DNA of 64,000 nt from Gimesia benthica (GTDB lineage: Bacteria; Planctomycetota; Planctomycetia; Planctomycetales; Planctomycetaceae), in the NCBI RefSeq assembly GCF_009720525.1, contig NZ_CP043930.1:5530001-5594000 (forward strand), given 5' to 3'. The translations under genes and the position numbers were made by a program. Position 1 is the stretch's first letter; each line of letters begins with the position of its first letter. This document shows, one piece after another, positions 9,247 through 18,770 of this stretch. The notes below the pieces were generated by a model. It saw only the letters and a program-made list of their open reading frames with translations, ran no database searches and was not told where the DNA came from.

Positions 9247-10572
9247 GTGAGTGAAGCAGCAGCAGAATCAGCAACGAATAGCCGGCCCCACTGGTGGCAA
9301 CGGATTGGCCCCGGACTGGTAACCGCCTGTGTTGTGATTGGTCCCGGAAGTATTTTGACCAGTTCCAATCTGGGGGCGAAAGACGGCTACAGCATGATCT
9401 GGGTCGTACTGGTCTCCGTTATCTTCATGCTGGTGTATACGTCGCTGGGGGCGAAGCTGGGAACGGTTACCAGTGAGTCAACCTGCACGTTGCTGGCAAA
9501 AATGGTCGGACGGCCACTGACGGTGCTGATCGGTTGTGGGGTCTTCTTTATCTCGGCGGCCTATCAGTTCGGTAATAACCTGGGTGTGCACTCCGCTCTT
9601 GAGAATTATACGGACTTCAAATATGGCGTGGTGATCTTTAATGCCATCTCGATTGCATTTCTGTTCGGCTTCAAGAATCTGTACAAGCTGGTCGAACGCT
9701 TGATGTCGATCTTCGTGGCTTTAATGCTGGCGTCCTTTGCCATCAATCTGTTTTTTGCCAAACCCAATCTGCTGGAAATGGCGCAGGGAATTATTCCCAG
9801 TGCAGGCAGTGATTCGGATTCGATCCTGAATATTTCTCTGCTGGGACTGGTGGGAACGACCTTTGTGATTACCGCTGCTTTTTATCAGTCCTACCTGGCC
9901 CGTTTTAAAGGCTGGAAGGTTAAGGACCTGAAAGATGGTCGGATCGATGCCTGTATCAGCGCCACGATCATGGCGTTGATCACGATTATGATCATGTCGA
10001 CCGCTGCCGCAGTGTTGCGGGGGAAAGATCTGTCGGGCGTCGGTGATGTCGGAAATGCATTGCAGCCGCTGTTTGGTGATAAAGGGCAGATTCTGTTCTG
10101 TATCGGATTGTTCTCAGCAGCCTACTCGTCTTTTATTGTGAATTCGATGATCGGTGGGTTTATTCTGTCAGACAGCCTGGGCCTGGGAGGGACTCCCCAG
10201 GATAAATGGACGCGTATCCTGACGGCAGCAGTTTTATTGACCGGGATGTTTGTGGCCCTCTACGTGATCCAGTCAGGGACGCGACCGGTGGTGGCGATTG
10301 TCGCTGCCCAGGCGGTGACCGTTGTGGCGGCCCCTCTGGCTGCAGGTGCGTTATTGCTGCTGACGAGCAGTAAAAAAGTGATGGGCGAACATCGGAACGG
10401 AATCGGGGTGAATATTCTGGCCAGCATCGGCTTTCTGCTATTGCTGGGAATGGCTTGGTATATTGCGAGTGAGAAAGTGCTGCCCCAGATTCAGAAAATG
10501 CGGGGTGCATCCACGGCGATGATTCAGGTTGAACCTGTGGAAACGAAACTTGCGCTTCAAAACAGGAACTGA
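9247..10572 (+). CDS. Nramp-like divalent metal/cation transporter (divergent motif)
   Basis: 441 residues from a GTG start, about eleven hydrophobic helices. The N-terminus RIGPGLVTACVVIGPGSIL aligns with helix 1 of Nramp transporters, but the canonical DPGN metal-binding motif reads G-P-G-S, and the helix 6 MPH motif is not evident (TAAFYQSYLARFKGW). It is an integral inner-membrane protein of the Nramp/LeuT-fold superfamily; the cargo is uncertain because the metal ligands are changed. A sulfatase gene starts 7 bases after the stop, suggesting one transcript. Confidence 0.8.
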   Translation: MSEAAAESATNSRPHWWQRIGPGLVTACVVIGPGSILTSSNLGAKDGYSMIWVVLVSVIFMLVYTSLGAKLGTVTSESTCTLLAKMVGRPLTVLIGCGVFFISAAYQFGNNLGVHSALENYTDFKYGVVIFNAISIAFLFGFKNLYKLVERLMSIFVALMLASFAINLFFAKPNLLEMAQGIIPSAGSDSDSILNISLLGLVGTTFVITAAFYQSYLARFKGWKVKDLKDGRIDACISATIMALITIMIMSTAAAVLRGKDLSGVGDVGNALQPLFGDKGQILFCIGLFSAAYSSFIVNSMIGGFILSDSLGLGGTPQDKWTRILTAAVLLTGMFVALYVIQSGTRPVVAIVAAQAVTVVAAPLAAGALLLLTSSKKVMGEHRNGIGVNILASIGFLLLLGMAWYIASEKVLPQIQKMRGASTAMIQVEPVETKLALQNRN

Positions 10573-10579
10573 GAGTGTT

Positions 10580-12010
10580 ATGAAACGTCTGAGTGTGAAT
10601 GTCTGTCTGATCTGCTGCGTGGTTCTCTTCGCACTGCCCGTGCAGGCTGCGGAACAAAAGCAGGACCAGCGCCCGAACATCATCTTTATTCTGCTCGATA
10701 ACGTAGGCAAGGACTGGTTCCGCTGTTACGGGAGTTCGGAAAATCAGACGCCGACCATCGATCATCTGGCTTATAACGGTCTGCGGTTTCGCAACTGTTA
10801 TGTGACGCCGGTCTGCAGTACGACGCGGCATATGCTGCTTACGGGACGCTACCCGTTCCGTTCGGGCTGGCATACGCACCACGATCCCGCGATTTACGGG
10901 GGTGGCTATTTTGACTGGAACCGGGAAATCTGCTTCGCCCGGATTCTGCGTGATGCAGGGTATAACACGTGTATCTCCGGGAAGTGGCAGATCAATGATC
11001 TGTTCGATCCCGCACAGAAAGACGCTCTGATCGAGCATGGATTTCAGGAGTACTGTATTTTTCCGGAAGGGAAAAAAGGGCATCCGGCTCATAAGAAACG
11101 CTACTGGGATCCGTATGTGATTCAGAATGGGAAGCGGCTGGATACGCAGGGGAAATTCGGTCCGGATATTTTTACCGACTACCTGATTGAGTATATGAAG
11201 ACGCATCGGGATAAGCCGTTCTGTGCTTATTACTCTACGATTCTGACTCACATCCCCGTGGTGCATACGCCGCATAATCTGGGAGAAGACCTGACGCCGC
11301 GTGAGCAGTTTGCGGGCATGCTGAATTATTCCGATTACCTGATCGGGCGGCTTGTCAAGGCGCTGGACGAACTGGGTATCCGCGACAATACGATTCTGTT
11401 TATCGTGCCCGATAACGGGACAGATAACGGGACCGACCAGAATGCGGAACAGAGCCTGGGAGGCCGGATCAACGGTCGTGTTTCGGGAGAGGGGATCTAC
11501 TCGCTGAAAGAGCAGGGCATTAACATGCCACTGATTATCAATTGTCCGAAGCTGGTGGGCAGAGAACGGGTCAGCGATGACCTGATTGATGCGGCCGATT
11601 TTCTGCCGACACTGGCTGATCTGGCCGACGCCCCGCTGCCATCGGGAGTGACGATTGACGGCAGGTCGTTTGCACCGCAGATTCTGGATCAGCCCCGTGA
11701 GGAGCCCTGGCGTCCGTGGTGTCTGACCCAGTATTACAAGCAGCGGGTGGTTCGCGATCAGCGGTTCAAGCTGTATTCCACCGGCGAGTTTTATGATCTG
11801 TCGGAGGACCCGCTCGAGCAGCACGACTTGTCGGGAACCGAACGCGTGAAAACCGATCGGGCGACAGGAACGTCGCACGCGGAACTGCAGGCGGTGCTGG
11901 ATTCGCTGCCGGAAAACGCGAAGCTGCCCTGGGAGTTTCGCAGTATCTCGGCGCGGAAAATTCGGGCTGAAGAAGCGCGTCAGAAAGAAGCGGAGAAGTC
12001 GGGCAACTAG
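10580..12010 (+). CDS. Secreted sulfatase with atypical CSTTR active site
   Basis: 476 residues from the ATG at 10580, chosen because a signal peptide (MKRLSVNVCLICCVVLFALPVQA) follows; a longer frame starts inside the transporter gene. The fold is type I sulfatase: FILLDNVGKDWF, a GKWQIND block, and VPDNGTDNGT. The formylglycine position C79 lies in C-S-T-T-R rather than C-x-P-x-R or C-x-A-x-R, so maturation by the standard enzyme is uncertain. It lies 7 bases downstream of the Nramp-like gene. It could be an active variant or a related alkaline-phosphatase-superfamily hydrolase. Confidence 0.85.
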   Translation: MKRLSVNVCLICCVVLFALPVQAAEQKQDQRPNIIFILLDNVGKDWFRCYGSSENQTPTIDHLAYNGLRFRNCYVTPVCSTTRHMLLTGRYPFRSGWHTHHDPAIYGGGYFDWNREICFARILRDAGYNTCISGKWQINDLFDPAQKDALIEHGFQEYCIFPEGKKGHPAHKKRYWDPYVIQNGKRLDTQGKFGPDIFTDYLIEYMKTHRDKPFCAYYSTILTHIPVVHTPHNLGEDLTPREQFAGMLNYSDYLIGRLVKALDELGIRDNTILFIVPDNGTDNGTDQNAEQSLGGRINGRVSGEGIYSLKEQGINMPLIINCPKLVGRERVSDDLIDAADFLPTLADLADAPLPSGVTIDGRSFAPQILDQPREEPWRPWCLTQYYKQRVVRDQRFKLYSTGEFYDLSEDPLEQHDLSGTERVKTDRATGTSHAELQAVLDSLPENAKLPWEFRSISARKIRAEEARQKEAEKSGN

Positions 12011-13174
12011 TTTGCTCGCGTAAATTGACAGTTCCCGCCGTGTCCCGCTGACACTTGTGTGATCCGTTCGAGCGGGATGAATCTGCACTGCGCATGTTGT
12101 CAGCTTCATTGTATTCATCTCTGTGTGCACGCGACGGTCGGGTACAATGGATTCCAATGACCATTCCTGGCGGGGCTGATACCCTGCGGCTCATTCGTCT
12201 TGCTTGTGTTGACTGATGGTGAGATTGTGTGGAACGGCGCGCGGGGGTCAAGGGGAGCTTGTGCTTTGAATTCTCCATGAAAGATCTGAGTTTCGTGTGA
12301 GTTGCCTGTGAAATGCTCTAAATGTGATCCGAAATGATTTGAAATCGTACGAGACATTAAGAAGTAGTGCTGAGGGTTCCGGTGAAAAGGTTGAAAAATC
12401 GACGGCGATTCAGGTGCATCTGGATGACTGGTCACGCAGATTCCAGTGCTCATTTCGTCCGCCTCGCGCGCGAAGCACAATTGCGATAATTTATGATTGG
12501 GGGAGAGCGGATCAAGTTCAGTTTGAGCAGTGGTGGGGGCAGGAATGGTCAGGTGTCAAATGAGTGGGGAGGGCGAATCCCGTTTATCAGAAGTGGGGAG
12601 TCGTTTCCCTGTGTTGGGAATTTGTTAGCACCCACTATGGGTTGCTATGGTGATCGAATGTGATATGGCGGGGTGCGTTTGCAAGTCCATTTACTATATA
12701 TGGTTATGTTAAATGGCTTTGATTGGTACAAGCCTGGGAACTGATTTGCATGCGACTTGGATTGACTGACTGGAACCCGCTGCGGTGAAATTTCTCAAAT
12801 TGACGCAAATTGCAAAATCTGGTCTTTAAGTTCAATAAAGCTTGTATATGATGGGTGAGTTAAAGCTTGAAAATAAGCGGATTCAGCTTGTTTTTTCAGT
12901 TTCCTACCCCTTTGCTCTCTGCTGCATTGATTGCTGACTGTGAGCCGACAACAAGCGAGCCCATTTGGATGAGGGGCGGAGCCCGAGTAATTTCAATTTG
13001 CGCTACCTGTGCGGAAATTATTATGAATAAATAAGTCAGGTTCAGATATCAAATCTGATTTCCTGACACATTTAAGAGCCTCCCGTGCCACCCAGGCACA
13101 TCTGTCAATGAATGAGACAGATCAGAGTTTTGTTGTTTTTAGCTAATTAGAAGAGAATTTGGAGATTTTAGAGG
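12011..13174. other. Long non-coding stretch between sulfatase and DUF309 genes
   Basis: 1164 bases, clearly richer in A+T than the flanking genes. No frame here has a credible protein. I can see an imperfect hairpin near 12996-13019, a 30-base inverted arrangement with arms CCATTTA and TAAATGG at 12687-12716, and several AT-rich stretches that could carry the DUF309 promoter. No tRNA or known RNA fold is recognised. Confidence 0.5.
12687..12714 (+). other. Weak dif-like sequence
   Basis: The last 11 bases (12704-12714, TTATGTTAAAT) are identical to the XerD-binding half of classical dif sites. The other half (CCATTTACTAT) does not match known XerC arms well. It lies in a long intergenic region. 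The resemblance may be chance in AT-rich DNA. Confidence 0.2.
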
Positions 13175-13735
13175 ATGGTTTATCCTGTTGCTGAAGTTGT
13201 ACGTCTACTGCCATCATCCCGACTGCCTGAATATACGTTTGTGCCTGGCAAGAGTTTGCCGCATCCCTATCGTGATCCCAAGGGCCACAGCTACGGTAAT
13301 AAGCCGAAGCCCCCGAAGGCGCTCACGCAGGAAAACTGGATGGAGCACCGGAACTATCTGAACGCGATCGACTTCTTCAACCTGGGCTACTACTGGGAAG
13401 CCCATGATGAATGGGAGCGTCTGTTACGCGTCTGTGGTCCGGATTCGATTCCAGGCCGTTTCCTGAAGGGACTGGTCAAGCTGTCCGCTGCCGGTATCAA
13501 AGTTCGCGAAGGCAGTATTCATGGTGTGCGTCGTCATGCTGCTTCCGCTGGTGAAGTATTTGCAGACGTGGCCGCGGAGTCAAACGCCGATCATTACTGT
13601 GGACTGGAACTGACTCGCTTGCAGTTCGCTGCAGACCGGGCTGCTCAGTTGAAGTATCCCGATGATCTGACGATGGGCGAACCGATTCGCGTCTTCCCCT
13701 TCCTGCTGGAACCAGAACCGTTCCCGCTGGGCTAG
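13175..13735 (+). CDS. DUF309 domain protein
   Basis: 186 residues, cytosolic. Residues ~62-150 hold the DUF309 helical hairpin: [21 protein letters not shown], then [20 protein letters not shown]. The conserved F-N-x-G-x-Y/F-W-E-x-H-E/D-x-W-E core is clear. DUF309 proteins are small all-alpha proteins of unknown biochemical role. A purine-rich AGAGG lies just before the ATG with GGAG slightly further up. A strong terminator hairpin follows 37 bases after the stop, so this is probably a single-gene transcript. Confidence 0.88.
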   Translation: MVYPVAEVVRLLPSSRLPEYTFVPGKSLPHPYRDPKGHSYGNKPKPPKALTQENWMEHRNYLNAIDFFNLGYYWEAHDEWERLLRVCGPDSIPGRFLKGLVKLSAAGIKVREGSIHGVRRHAASAGEVFADVAAESNADHYCGLELTRLQFAADRAAQLKYPDDLTMGEPIRVFPFLLEPEPFPLG

Positions 13736-13772
13736 GTTGCCAAGATTGATCTGCTTTGACAGTTCAAAATAG

Positions 13773-13802
13773 AAAGAGCACACTTTGGTGTGCTCTTTTT
13801 TT
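13773..13802 (+). terminator. Rho-independent terminator after DUF309 gene
   Basis: A perfect 11-bp stem (AAAGAGCACAC with GTGTGCTCTTT) around a TTTG loop is followed by a run of T. It lies between two convergent genes; the minus-strand continuation is T-poor, so it mainly serves the DUF309 gene but could act both ways. Confidence 0.9.
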
Positions 13803-13830
13803 ATGTCTGCTGTTGGTGACATTTGCCTGT

Positions 13831-15108
13831 TCAACGGAAAGTGCCGCGAACCGCCCGTCCCAGCAGACTGCCGCCACTGCTGTTGAACTTCCAGGCCAGA
13901 TCCTGCAGCAGGGAACGCAGGTTGCGACGCTGGACTGGAATCCCTTCGAACACCAGTCGGACATCGGAGAGGACGGTGACGCTGTCTGCGTGGTAAGAGT
14001 GTCCCAGGGCGAACAGGTTTGTATCGATGTCGGATGCATCCACCACGTTGATCTTCTTGAATTTGGGGAAGACCGTCAGGTAGGAGCCCCCTTCTCCCAG
14101 CCTTTGATGCCAGAGCGAATTCACCACCCGGGAGGCTTTGAGGGCGAGGTCTTCCGAGGAAGAGTAGATGGTGAATCGGTCGGCGGTCTGCACGATGTGA
14201 GGGGCGATGGAATCTTTAAAGACCTGGGCGTCGATGTCGGGAGCGGTGAGGATGACCTCGTTAAACAGAGGTTTCTCCTGTCGCGCCAGTGTCAGCTTTT
14301 GAGAAATGTTTTTGAGTGCACGCGAGAGGACCCGGTTACCCATGCTGTGTGCGATGAGGTGAATCTTGCGTGCCCCGGATTCGCGGGCGATGGCTTCCAC
14401 AAACAGGGTGACGTTTTCTTCGCACCATTGTGCGGTTCGTCCATCTTCCTTGTAGGCCCAGATCGAACCGCTGCTCTGCGAAGGCCAACTGTACATCAGC
14501 GGTGCCCCTTTGAATTTCAGATCGTAGGCGATCTGTGCGGTCCGCCGGGCTGCGTCTTCAAAAGAGTTGTTGAATCCATGGATGAAAATAAAGGCTTCTC
14601 CGCCGCGTTGCAGAACGCCTGAGGCGGTTTCTTTTGTTTCGACGGAATCCTCGATGGTCTTACGGAGTTCGGTCAGGAAATGCGAACCGGAGGCTGGCTC
14701 GACCGATTTCAGTACGACATGCTTATCCGGGTTTTCGCGGAACTCCAGTTTCCAGATGCTGGGGGATTCCAGTTCTCCGGGTTGATGGTTTTCAGGGATG
14801 CTGACATCACAGAAGCCGAGGGAGAGTGTGGACCGTTTCGTGCCGAAGAACTCTTTGGGTTTGGGGGAACCGGTGAGGTTGCGGTCGGTGCCATAGAAGA
14901 CGCGGATGGTCTCGTGTTTTTCTTTCTCCTCACGCTCCGAGCCTGAGGTAGAGTCTGGCGCTGCTTCTTCAGGCATAGGAGATTCGTCCTGCGTCACGCG
15001 CGGGGCTTTATCTGCATCTGGTTCAGGCATGGAATCTTTGGCGCTGTCACAGCCTGTCAGCATCAAGCCGGCCAGGGCCAGCGACATCAGGAGATGGGGG
15101 GCTTTCAT
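13831..15108 (-). CDS. Lipoprotein alpha/beta hydrolase (DUF900)
   Basis: 425 residues from the ATG at 15108 (MKAPHLLMSLALAGLMLTGCDS). The lipobox LTGC marks cleavage and lipidation at the Cys; a frame from 15180 would mask it. A low-complexity acidic linker (residues ~25-65) precedes the DUF900 hydrolase: RVFYGTDRN, then the oxyanion region FIFIHGFNNSFEDA, YSWPSQ, and the nucleophile elbow HSMGNR (catalytic Ser). It is probably an esterase or lipase tethered to the envelope. Substrate unknown. It converges on the DUF309 terminator. Confidence 0.88.
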   Translation of the reverse strand: MKAPHLLMSLALAGLMLTGCDSAKDSMPEPDADKAPRVTQDESPMPEEAAPDSTSGSEREEKEKHETIRVFYGTDRNLTGSPKPKEFFGTKRSTLSLGFCDVSIPENHQPGELESPSIWKLEFRENPDKHVVLKSVEPASGSHFLTELRKTIEDSVETKETASGVLQRGGEAFIFIHGFNNSFEDAARRTAQIAYDLKFKGAPLMYSWPSQSSGSIWAYKEDGRTAQWCEENVTLFVEAIARESGARKIHLIAHSMGNRVLSRALKNISQKLTLARQEKPLFNEVILTAPDIDAQVFKDSIAPHIVQTADRFTIYSSSEDLALKASRVVNSLWHQRLGEGGSYLTVFPKFKKINVVDASDIDTNLFALGHSYHADSVTVLSDVRLVFEGIPVQRRNLRSLLQDLAWKFNSSGGSLLGRAVRGTFR

Positions 15109-15375
15109 CGTGCATCCTTGCAGTTTGAAACAATCCAACCGGACGGTGGTAAAATGAATAGGGGAAAATACTTGATTCACGAGGATGGCTCAAGGTGAAT
15201 CTCGGCCGGAACCAGCCTGGATCGTGTTCTGGAAAGACATGGGACCGGCTGCCTTAACGCTAAAATTTGCTTTGGGTTACGCTCTCTGGTATGCTGGAAA
15301 GTCAGCTTCAGTTGAGGAATCAAATCAGCGGAGGCTTAAATAGAAAATCAATACCCGGACAGACAGGACCGTACT

Positions 15376-16818
15376 GTGAACAGCGCTCTCAGGATCTTTT
15401 GTTGTCTCGTTGCTTTCTGTATTGGATCGATCGAATCCCTGCAGGCGAAAGAGGCGAAGCAGGCCAACCCCAACTTTGTCATTATTTTCGCCGACGATCT
15501 GGGCTATGGGGATCTGGAATGCTACGGGCATCCCAGGTTCAAAACGCCGCATATAAACCGGATGGCTGCGGAAGGGGCGCGGTTGACGCAGTTTAACGTT
15601 CCGGTCCCTTATTGTGCTCCTTCCCGTGCCACACTGTTGACGGGGCGTTACCCCTGGCGGCACGGCGTCTGGTTTAACCCGGCTCCGGATGGGAAGCAGT
15701 TCAATACGGGGGTGGGGATCGCGGACAGCGAAGTTCTTATCAGCGAGTTGCTGAAAGAGCAGGGGTACTCGACTTTGTGTGTCGGGAAATGGCACCTGGG
15801 CCACAATCCCCGGTTCTACCCTACGAGACACGGCTTCGATGATTACCTGGGGATTCTGTATTCCAACGACATGCGTCCCGTGAACCTGATCAAGGGGGAG
15901 CAGGTCATCGAGTATCCGGTCATACAAGCGAATTTAACGCAGCGCTATACCGAACGGGCCATTGAGTTCATCAAGGAAAATCAACAGAAGCCCTTCTTCC
16001 TGTATCTACCGCATGCGATGCCGCATAAGCCGCTGGCTGCCTCGGAAGCGTTCTACAAGAAAAGTGGAAACGGTCTGTATGGTGATGTGATAGCTGAGCT
16101 CGACTGGAGTGTGGGAGAGATTCTGAAAACTCTGAAGGACCTCAAGCTCGATGAAAATACGCTGGTGATCTTTGCCTCAGACAACGGGCCCTGGTTTGGT
16201 GGGAATACGGCTGGTCTCTCGGGAATGAAATCGACCAGTTGGGAAGGAGGGCTGCGTGTGCCGATGATCGCCCGCTGGCCTGGTAAGATTCCTCCGCGCC
16301 AGGTGATCGATACTGTCTGTGGTTCGATCGATGTGTTCCCGACGATCCTGAAGCAGGCGGGAATCAAGGTACCTGCTGACCGGGTGATTGACGGCAAGGA
16401 TCTGTTTCCCGTGCTGACCGAGCAGGCGCCGACTCCGCATGAGGCGCTCTTCTCCATGAAGGGGAATTCCCTGTTTACGGTACGAAGTGGGCCCTGGAAG
16501 CTTCACCTAAAACCATCCCCCCGACAGTTGCTGGCGAACCAGGGGAAAGACTGGATTGACCCGCGCGGGCCCGATGGTGTGACGATCATTGCTCCTTATG
16601 AACAGGCCATGCCGGACCAGCCGCCCGGATTGCTCACGGGCGATCAGCCGGCACCGATGATGCTCTTCAATCTTGAAAAGGATCCCGCCGAGCAGCATAA
16701 CGTGGCGAAGGACCATCCCGAAGTCGTGGCGCGTCTGCAGAAGCTGTATGAGGAGATGCAGACCCAGGTTCCCGATTCCATTCGGAATTTCGATCCGCGG
16801 GCCCGCAGTAAAAAATAA
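15376..16818 (+). CDS. Secreted type I sulfatase
   Basis: 480 residues from a GTG that directly begins a signal peptide ending near SLQAKEA. Signature C80-A-P-S-R sits within VPYCAPSRATLLTGRYPWRHG and is the formylglycine site. Metal-binding FADDLGYGD, GKWHLGHNP and ASDNGPW are all intact. It is an arylsulfatase A-like enzyme, predicted extracytoplasmic, desulfating glycans or sulfate esters. It stands alone, divergent from the DUF900 lipoprotein gene. Confidence 0.93.
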   Translation: MNSALRIFCCLVAFCIGSIESLQAKEAKQANPNFVIIFADDLGYGDLECYGHPRFKTPHINRMAAEGARLTQFNVPVPYCAPSRATLLTGRYPWRHGVWFNPAPDGKQFNTGVGIADSEVLISELLKEQGYSTLCVGKWHLGHNPRFYPTRHGFDDYLGILYSNDMRPVNLIKGEQVIEYPVIQANLTQRYTERAIEFIKENQQKPFFLYLPHAMPHKPLAASEAFYKKSGNGLYGDVIAELDWSVGEILKTLKDLKLDENTLVIFASDNGPWFGGNTAGLSGMKSTSWEGGLRVPMIARWPGKIPPRQVIDTVCGSIDVFPTILKQAGIKVPADRVIDGKDLFPVLTEQAPTPHEALFSMKGNSLFTVRSGPWKLHLKPSPRQLLANQGKDWIDPRGPDGVTIIAPYEQAMPDQPPGLLTGDQPAPMMLFNLEKDPAEQHNVAKDHPEVVARLQKLYEEMQTQVPDSIRNFDPRARSKK

Positions 16819-17366
16819 TCTGCGAAGTAACGAAGGTCTGATTCTTTCATCCAGAAGCCTGGTTGACTTTCCCGTTGCCTGCGCCCGTTTCACAGCTTGA
16901 AGAACGTTGCGTCTTCAGTTTCTGTACGCCAGTAAATTCAAGGCTGTACAGTAATTCTTATCCGGCTGTTAGATTCTCTCCGCTCAAACGTCGTCTGAAA
17001 AATCAGATGATCGTTACCAAAATCCAACATTCACTACTTGGAGTCCGTAGTAAAGGGTAGATATTGCCTCAGAGCTGAACACCTGACAAAGCCGTTTGTT
17101 TTAGTTGTCGAACCTGTCGCGATGTCTTTTTACATCATTCCAGATTTCAATGTAGAAAAAGCACAACATTCAACGTTAAGAGTTAATGAATATCAAACAG
17201 GGCCATAATTCTTAACTCCCTTTTATCGTTGACTTTATCGAGGGGTTGCAACAGCGCTTACTGATTAGGCATACGAATGGTCCGCTCTTTGCGTCTATTC
17301 AATGTTCTTAACAGTACACTGTTCAACAGCCTTGATGATCAACCAGAAGAAAGAGAGAACCACAGC
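16819..17366. other. Intergenic region upstream of STAS gene
   Basis: 548 bases without a credible gene. The part from about 17100 is AT-rich and likely contains the promoter of the STAS gene. Short open frames here have no Shine-Dalgarno sequence or coding character. No RNA fold recognised. Confidence 0.4.
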
Positions 17367-17807
17367 ATGGCATCTAAACGCGATCGAATGAGCGTCTATG
17401 AGCGTGACGGGGTAACCGTTCTGGATTTCGGAACTATGGAAATCTGGGATGGAGCCGACTTGGCACTGTTGCGTGAAACGCTCACGCGTCTGGTTGATCA
17501 CGAAAAGTGCAAGTCGATTGGCGTCGAGCTGTCGTCAGTCAAATACATTCCGAGTGGCTTCTTTGGAATGTTGTACGACCTGTATGAAAAAGGGATCGCG
17601 GTTACGCTCTACAGCCCCCAGCCCAACGTCGCCAGCATGCTCTGGTTTAAACAGTTCTGTCAGCACACTGAAGACGGGCGTTATCTGCTGAAAAGCGATC
17701 TGGCATCAGCGCATGACAAGGCGTCTGATGAGGAAGTGCGTTCCGAAAAAGAAAAGTGGGACAAAAGTCTGAAGCAGTCGAACGACTACTCTACCACTGT
17801 TTCCTGA
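17367..17807 (+). CDS. STAS domain protein
   Basis: 146 residues from the ATG at 17367, with AAGAGAG upstream; an earlier ATG at 17277 would add a disordered leader. Residues ~10-110 fit the anti-anti-sigma/STAS fold: VTVLDFGTMEIWDG, then SIGVELSSVKYIPSGFFGMLYDLYEKGIAVTLY. At the usual phospho-Ser position the segment reads KYIPSGFF, so S is present. A charged tail follows. STAS proteins act in partner-switching regulation. The convergent neighbour is an HDOD signalling protein, which hints at a regulatory role, but no anti-sigma kinase is visible here. Confidence 0.75.
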   Translation: MASKRDRMSVYERDGVTVLDFGTMEIWDGADLALLRETLTRLVDHEKCKSIGVELSSVKYIPSGFFGMLYDLYEKGIAVTLYSPQPNVASMLWFKQFCQHTEDGRYLLKSDLASAHDKASDEEVRSEKEKWDKSLKQSNDYSTTVS

Positions 17808-17809
17808 AG

Positions 17810-17828
17810 GGGAGGCAGTGCGCCTCCC
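17810..17828 (+). terminator. Hairpin between convergent STAS and HDOD genes
   Basis: A perfect 7-bp GC-rich stem (GGGAGGC with GCCTCCC) around AGTGC starts three bases after the STAS stop. It lacks a T-run, so it may be a weak or bidirectional terminator or an RNA-stabilising hairpin. Confidence 0.45.
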
Positions 17829-17846
17829 TGAGGAAGTACGCTCCTG

Positions 17847-18770
17847 TTATTCGGTTTCCAGGAGCACTGCATGTTTTTCGAGTCGATTTTTCAACGACAG
17901 GTAATTTCCGGTCGTTGTGGCTTCTTCTCTCAATTCCTGATCAATCTTGTCGGCCAGTTCAAACAGCTTGAATTCTGGCCAGGCATCATTCAAAGTCAGT
18001 AACTGATCGAGCCCCTGCGGATTCTGTCTGAGGGGATCCGGGATCAGCGAAGCAACCGCCACGGCGGCTGCAGCTGTTTTACCGAGTTTATCGTCTGTGA
18101 GCAGTTTGAGCCCCTTGTGATGCAGGTAGACAGCACAGATCAAGTCATCAGGAAATGACCAGTCCAGCATCACGTTAGCTGCAGCTGCAGAGTGGTCCCA
18201 GCTGAAATGCTGGCGTTCATATTCACTCAACAGACAGGGATCGCTGTCCTGGTTGATCGTGAATGTCAGGTACAGATCAAACAGTTCTTTAGAAAGGATG
18301 GGCAGCAGGAAGTCTTCCAGCATGGCTGCCGAGAAAGCCACGTCAGCGTCGACCTTCATCAGCATGGCAATCTCGCGTGCCATCAGTGCCCGTTCCAGGT
18401 TGGTACTCCAGAAGTTGGGCAGGTTGATCAGCTTGGAATCGCTGGTTGCCATCGCCTGCTTCAGACCGGTGGTGACCAGGAAGAGCTTCGTCGAACGAAT
18501 TCCCAGCAGCGTAATCGTCTGTTGAATCGAGGAAACCTTCCGGCGTAATCCGAATGCGCTGGAGTTAACCATTCTCAACAGTTCACAGGAAATTCCGGCG
18601 TCGGTTTCGATGATCTTGCTCAGCTCTTTGGGAGTCGAAGCAGGATCTTCAGCCTTCTGTGAAAATTCCATGACTGCTTTAGGCAGCATTGGAAGCTTAA
18701 TTTCCGGAGGCAGCGGGCTTTGTTTACCTTCACCGATCAGTTCTCTACGCAGCTTTGTCCAGTCCGTCAT
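17847..18770 (-). CDS. HDOD domain signalling protein
   Basis: 307 residues, cytosolic. AAGAGGA precedes the ATG. Residues ~20-220 form an HDOD domain: LPMLPKAVMEFSQKAEDPASTPKELSKIIETDAGISCELLRMVNSSAFGLRRKVSSIQQTITLLG is the typical start (described in full because the pattern is diagnostic; key residues are the L-P-x-L-P, D-A-G and N-S-S-x-F-G-L blocks). HDOD lacks the HD catalytic pair and acts as a protein-interaction module in bacterial signalling. It is convergent with the STAS gene. Confidence 0.88.
   Translation of the reverse strand: MTDWTKLRRELIGEGKQSPLPPEIKLPMLPKAVMEFSQKAEDPASTPKELSKIIETDAGISCELLRMVNSSAFGLRRKVSSIQQTITLLGIRSTKLFLVTTGLKQAMATSDSKLINLPNFWSTNLERALMAREIAMLMKVDADVAFSAAMLEDFLLPILSKELFDLYLTFTINQDSDPCLLSEYERQHFSWDHSAAAANVMLDWSFPDDLICAVYLHHKGLKLLTDDKLGKTAAAAVAVASLIPDPLRQNPQGLDQLLTLNDAWPEFKLFELADKIDQELREEATTTGNYLSLKNRLEKHAVLLETE

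Noticed and set aside
10160-12157. 665-codon minus-strand open frame
   Set aside because: It lies antisense to the Nramp end and the CSTTR sulfatase, whose motifs prove the plus frame; the antisense product has no domain and a composition typical of a mirror frame.
12115-12480. 121-codon minus-strand frame in the long gap
   Set aside because: Low-complexity composition (His, Ser, Thr, Pro), no domain, no ribosome site.
12998-13022. Imperfect hairpin as a terminator or small RNA
   Set aside because: One mismatch, no T-run, and no evidence of a transcript ending there.
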